A DNA stretch of 15,506 nt from Bacteroidales bacterium (GTDB taxonomy: Bacteria > Bacteroidota > Bacteroidia > Bacteroidales > UBA932): assembly GCA_004554455.1 (NCBI GenBank), contig SFMG01000033.1, positions 1-15,506 of the forward strand, given 5' to 3'. The notes under the pieces were generated by a model. It did not search any database. It saw only the letters and a program-made list of their open reading frames with translations, and was not told the DNA's origin. How positions within the stretch are numbered: position 1 is the first letter of the stretch; every line of letters starts with the position of its first letter. The position numbers were made by a program, and so were the translations under genes. Of this stretch, positions 15,194-15,506 are shown piece by piece.

Positions 15194-15200
15194 AAGTTCC
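15178..15200 (+). mobile_element. Possible insertion-sequence end (copy 1 of a repeated terminus)
   Basis: CATGTGTGTCCGGTAAA followed by AGTTCC recurs at 15483-15506 with one substitution and one inserted T. Just inside, TAAAAGTTCCGG (15191-15202) is repeated as TAAAAGTTTCGG (15211-15222). Multiple short repeats next to a terminus beginning TG are known in IS21-type elements. No transposase frame is visible before the window ends, so the family is a guess. The sequence interrupts the 40-codon frame. Confidence 0.35.
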
Positions 15201-15321
15201 GGACGATTAATAAAAGTTTCGGGGCACCATCTGCGTAATTAAGGAATTGCTGCTCCCCATCCTCGCAAGAAATTCACCGCGCGTAACACGCAAATATACA
15301 TGCTTGATACTCAAATAATTA

Positions 15322-15381
15322 GCATTTTTACCCTTGCTCGGTGGCACCAATTTGGTCTCACCGAGCAAGTCGCATTTTTAC
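15322..15381. repeat. Perfect 11-bp stem hairpin flanked by 10-bp direct repeats
   Basis: CTTGCTCGGTG (15333-15343) and CACCGAGCAAG (15359-15369) are perfect inverted repeats. Between them ACCA/TGGT can extend the stem past a 2x2 internal loop. GCATTTTTAC occurs directly on both sides (15322-15331 and 15372-15381). The symmetry suggests either a tiny transposed unit with target duplication or a structured recombination or transcription-control site. The rest of 15201-15482 is AT-rich, with further short inverted repeats and no gene that I can support. Confidence 0.6.
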
Positions 15382-15482
15382 ATACCGTTGATAATCACCA
15401 ATTTACAATTTATCTAGTTGCGCGGTGATTTGCAGGAGCCCCGTTCACGCCTTTGATAGGTCTTTGTTTGATACTCTGTCCC

Positions 15483-15506
15483 CATGTGTGCCCGGTAAAT
15501 AGTTCC
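15483..15506 (+). mobile_element. Second copy of the repeated terminus, running off the window
   Basis: CATGTGTGCCCGGTAAAT followed by AGTTCC, in the same orientation as 15178-15200 and about 305 bp further on. It could be the left end of another insertion element copy, with the intervening AT-rich segment being a remnant, or part of a directly repeated non-coding unit. The window ends inside it. Confidence 0.35.

Overview
The window looks like a chromosomal segment of a Bacteroidales bacterium; genus cannot be assigned from the sequence. The evidence is a SusC/SusD pair behind a FecR-type anti-sigma factor, BACON-domain lipoproteins, a fimbrillin-like lipoprotein, a long family of short lipoprotein signal peptides, promoters of the TAnnTTTG type, and a general lack of Shine-Dalgarno sequences. 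Most of the window is GC-rich, but the first ~1.05 kb and the last ~0.3 kb are visibly AT-richer.

Layout. Positions 1-1206 (minus) hold a fimbrillin-like lipoprotein, cut off by the window edge, preceded by a 54-codon gene. Positions 1207-1386 are a divergent promoter region. Positions 1387-3266 (plus) are a two-gene unit joined by an ATGA overlap: a PurF-family protein that has lost its N-terminal nucleophilic cysteine, and dtd (D-aminoacyl-tRNA deacylase). Converging on it from the right is a six-gene minus-strand unit from about 14435 down to 3287: fecR-like anti-sigma factor, STN-containing susC, susD, a small BACON lipoprotein, a glycerophosphodiester phosphodiesterase (GDPD) lipoprotein and a 1138-residue lipoprotein with two BACON plus repeat-region modules. 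Gaps inside it are 89, 12, 18, -1 and 33 bp, so it is very likely one operon. It resembles a polysaccharide-utilisation locus, but the only recognisable enzyme is a phosphodiesterase rather than a glycoside hydrolase. The inferred job is sensing, binding and importing a phosphodiester-containing nutrient (glycerophosphodiester, phospholipid headgroup or teichoic-acid-like material).

Positions 14436-15506 contain no full-size gene. They hold a G-quadruplex-capable tract upstream of fecR, a six-copy, exact 73-bp-period array of hairpin-forming repeats with a compensatory base change in the stem, a promoter-like sequence, a 40-codon open frame that looks like a broken nuclease/transposase-type gene, and an AT-rich tail bounded by two copies of a 22-24 nt sequence that may be insertion-sequence ends. 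The expected ECF sigma partner of the FecR protein is not in the window.

Most unusual points: the hairpin repeat array, the PurF homologue with a degraded glutaminase site, the GDPD-centred SusCD operon, and the octapeptide repeat expansion in the anti-sigma factor.
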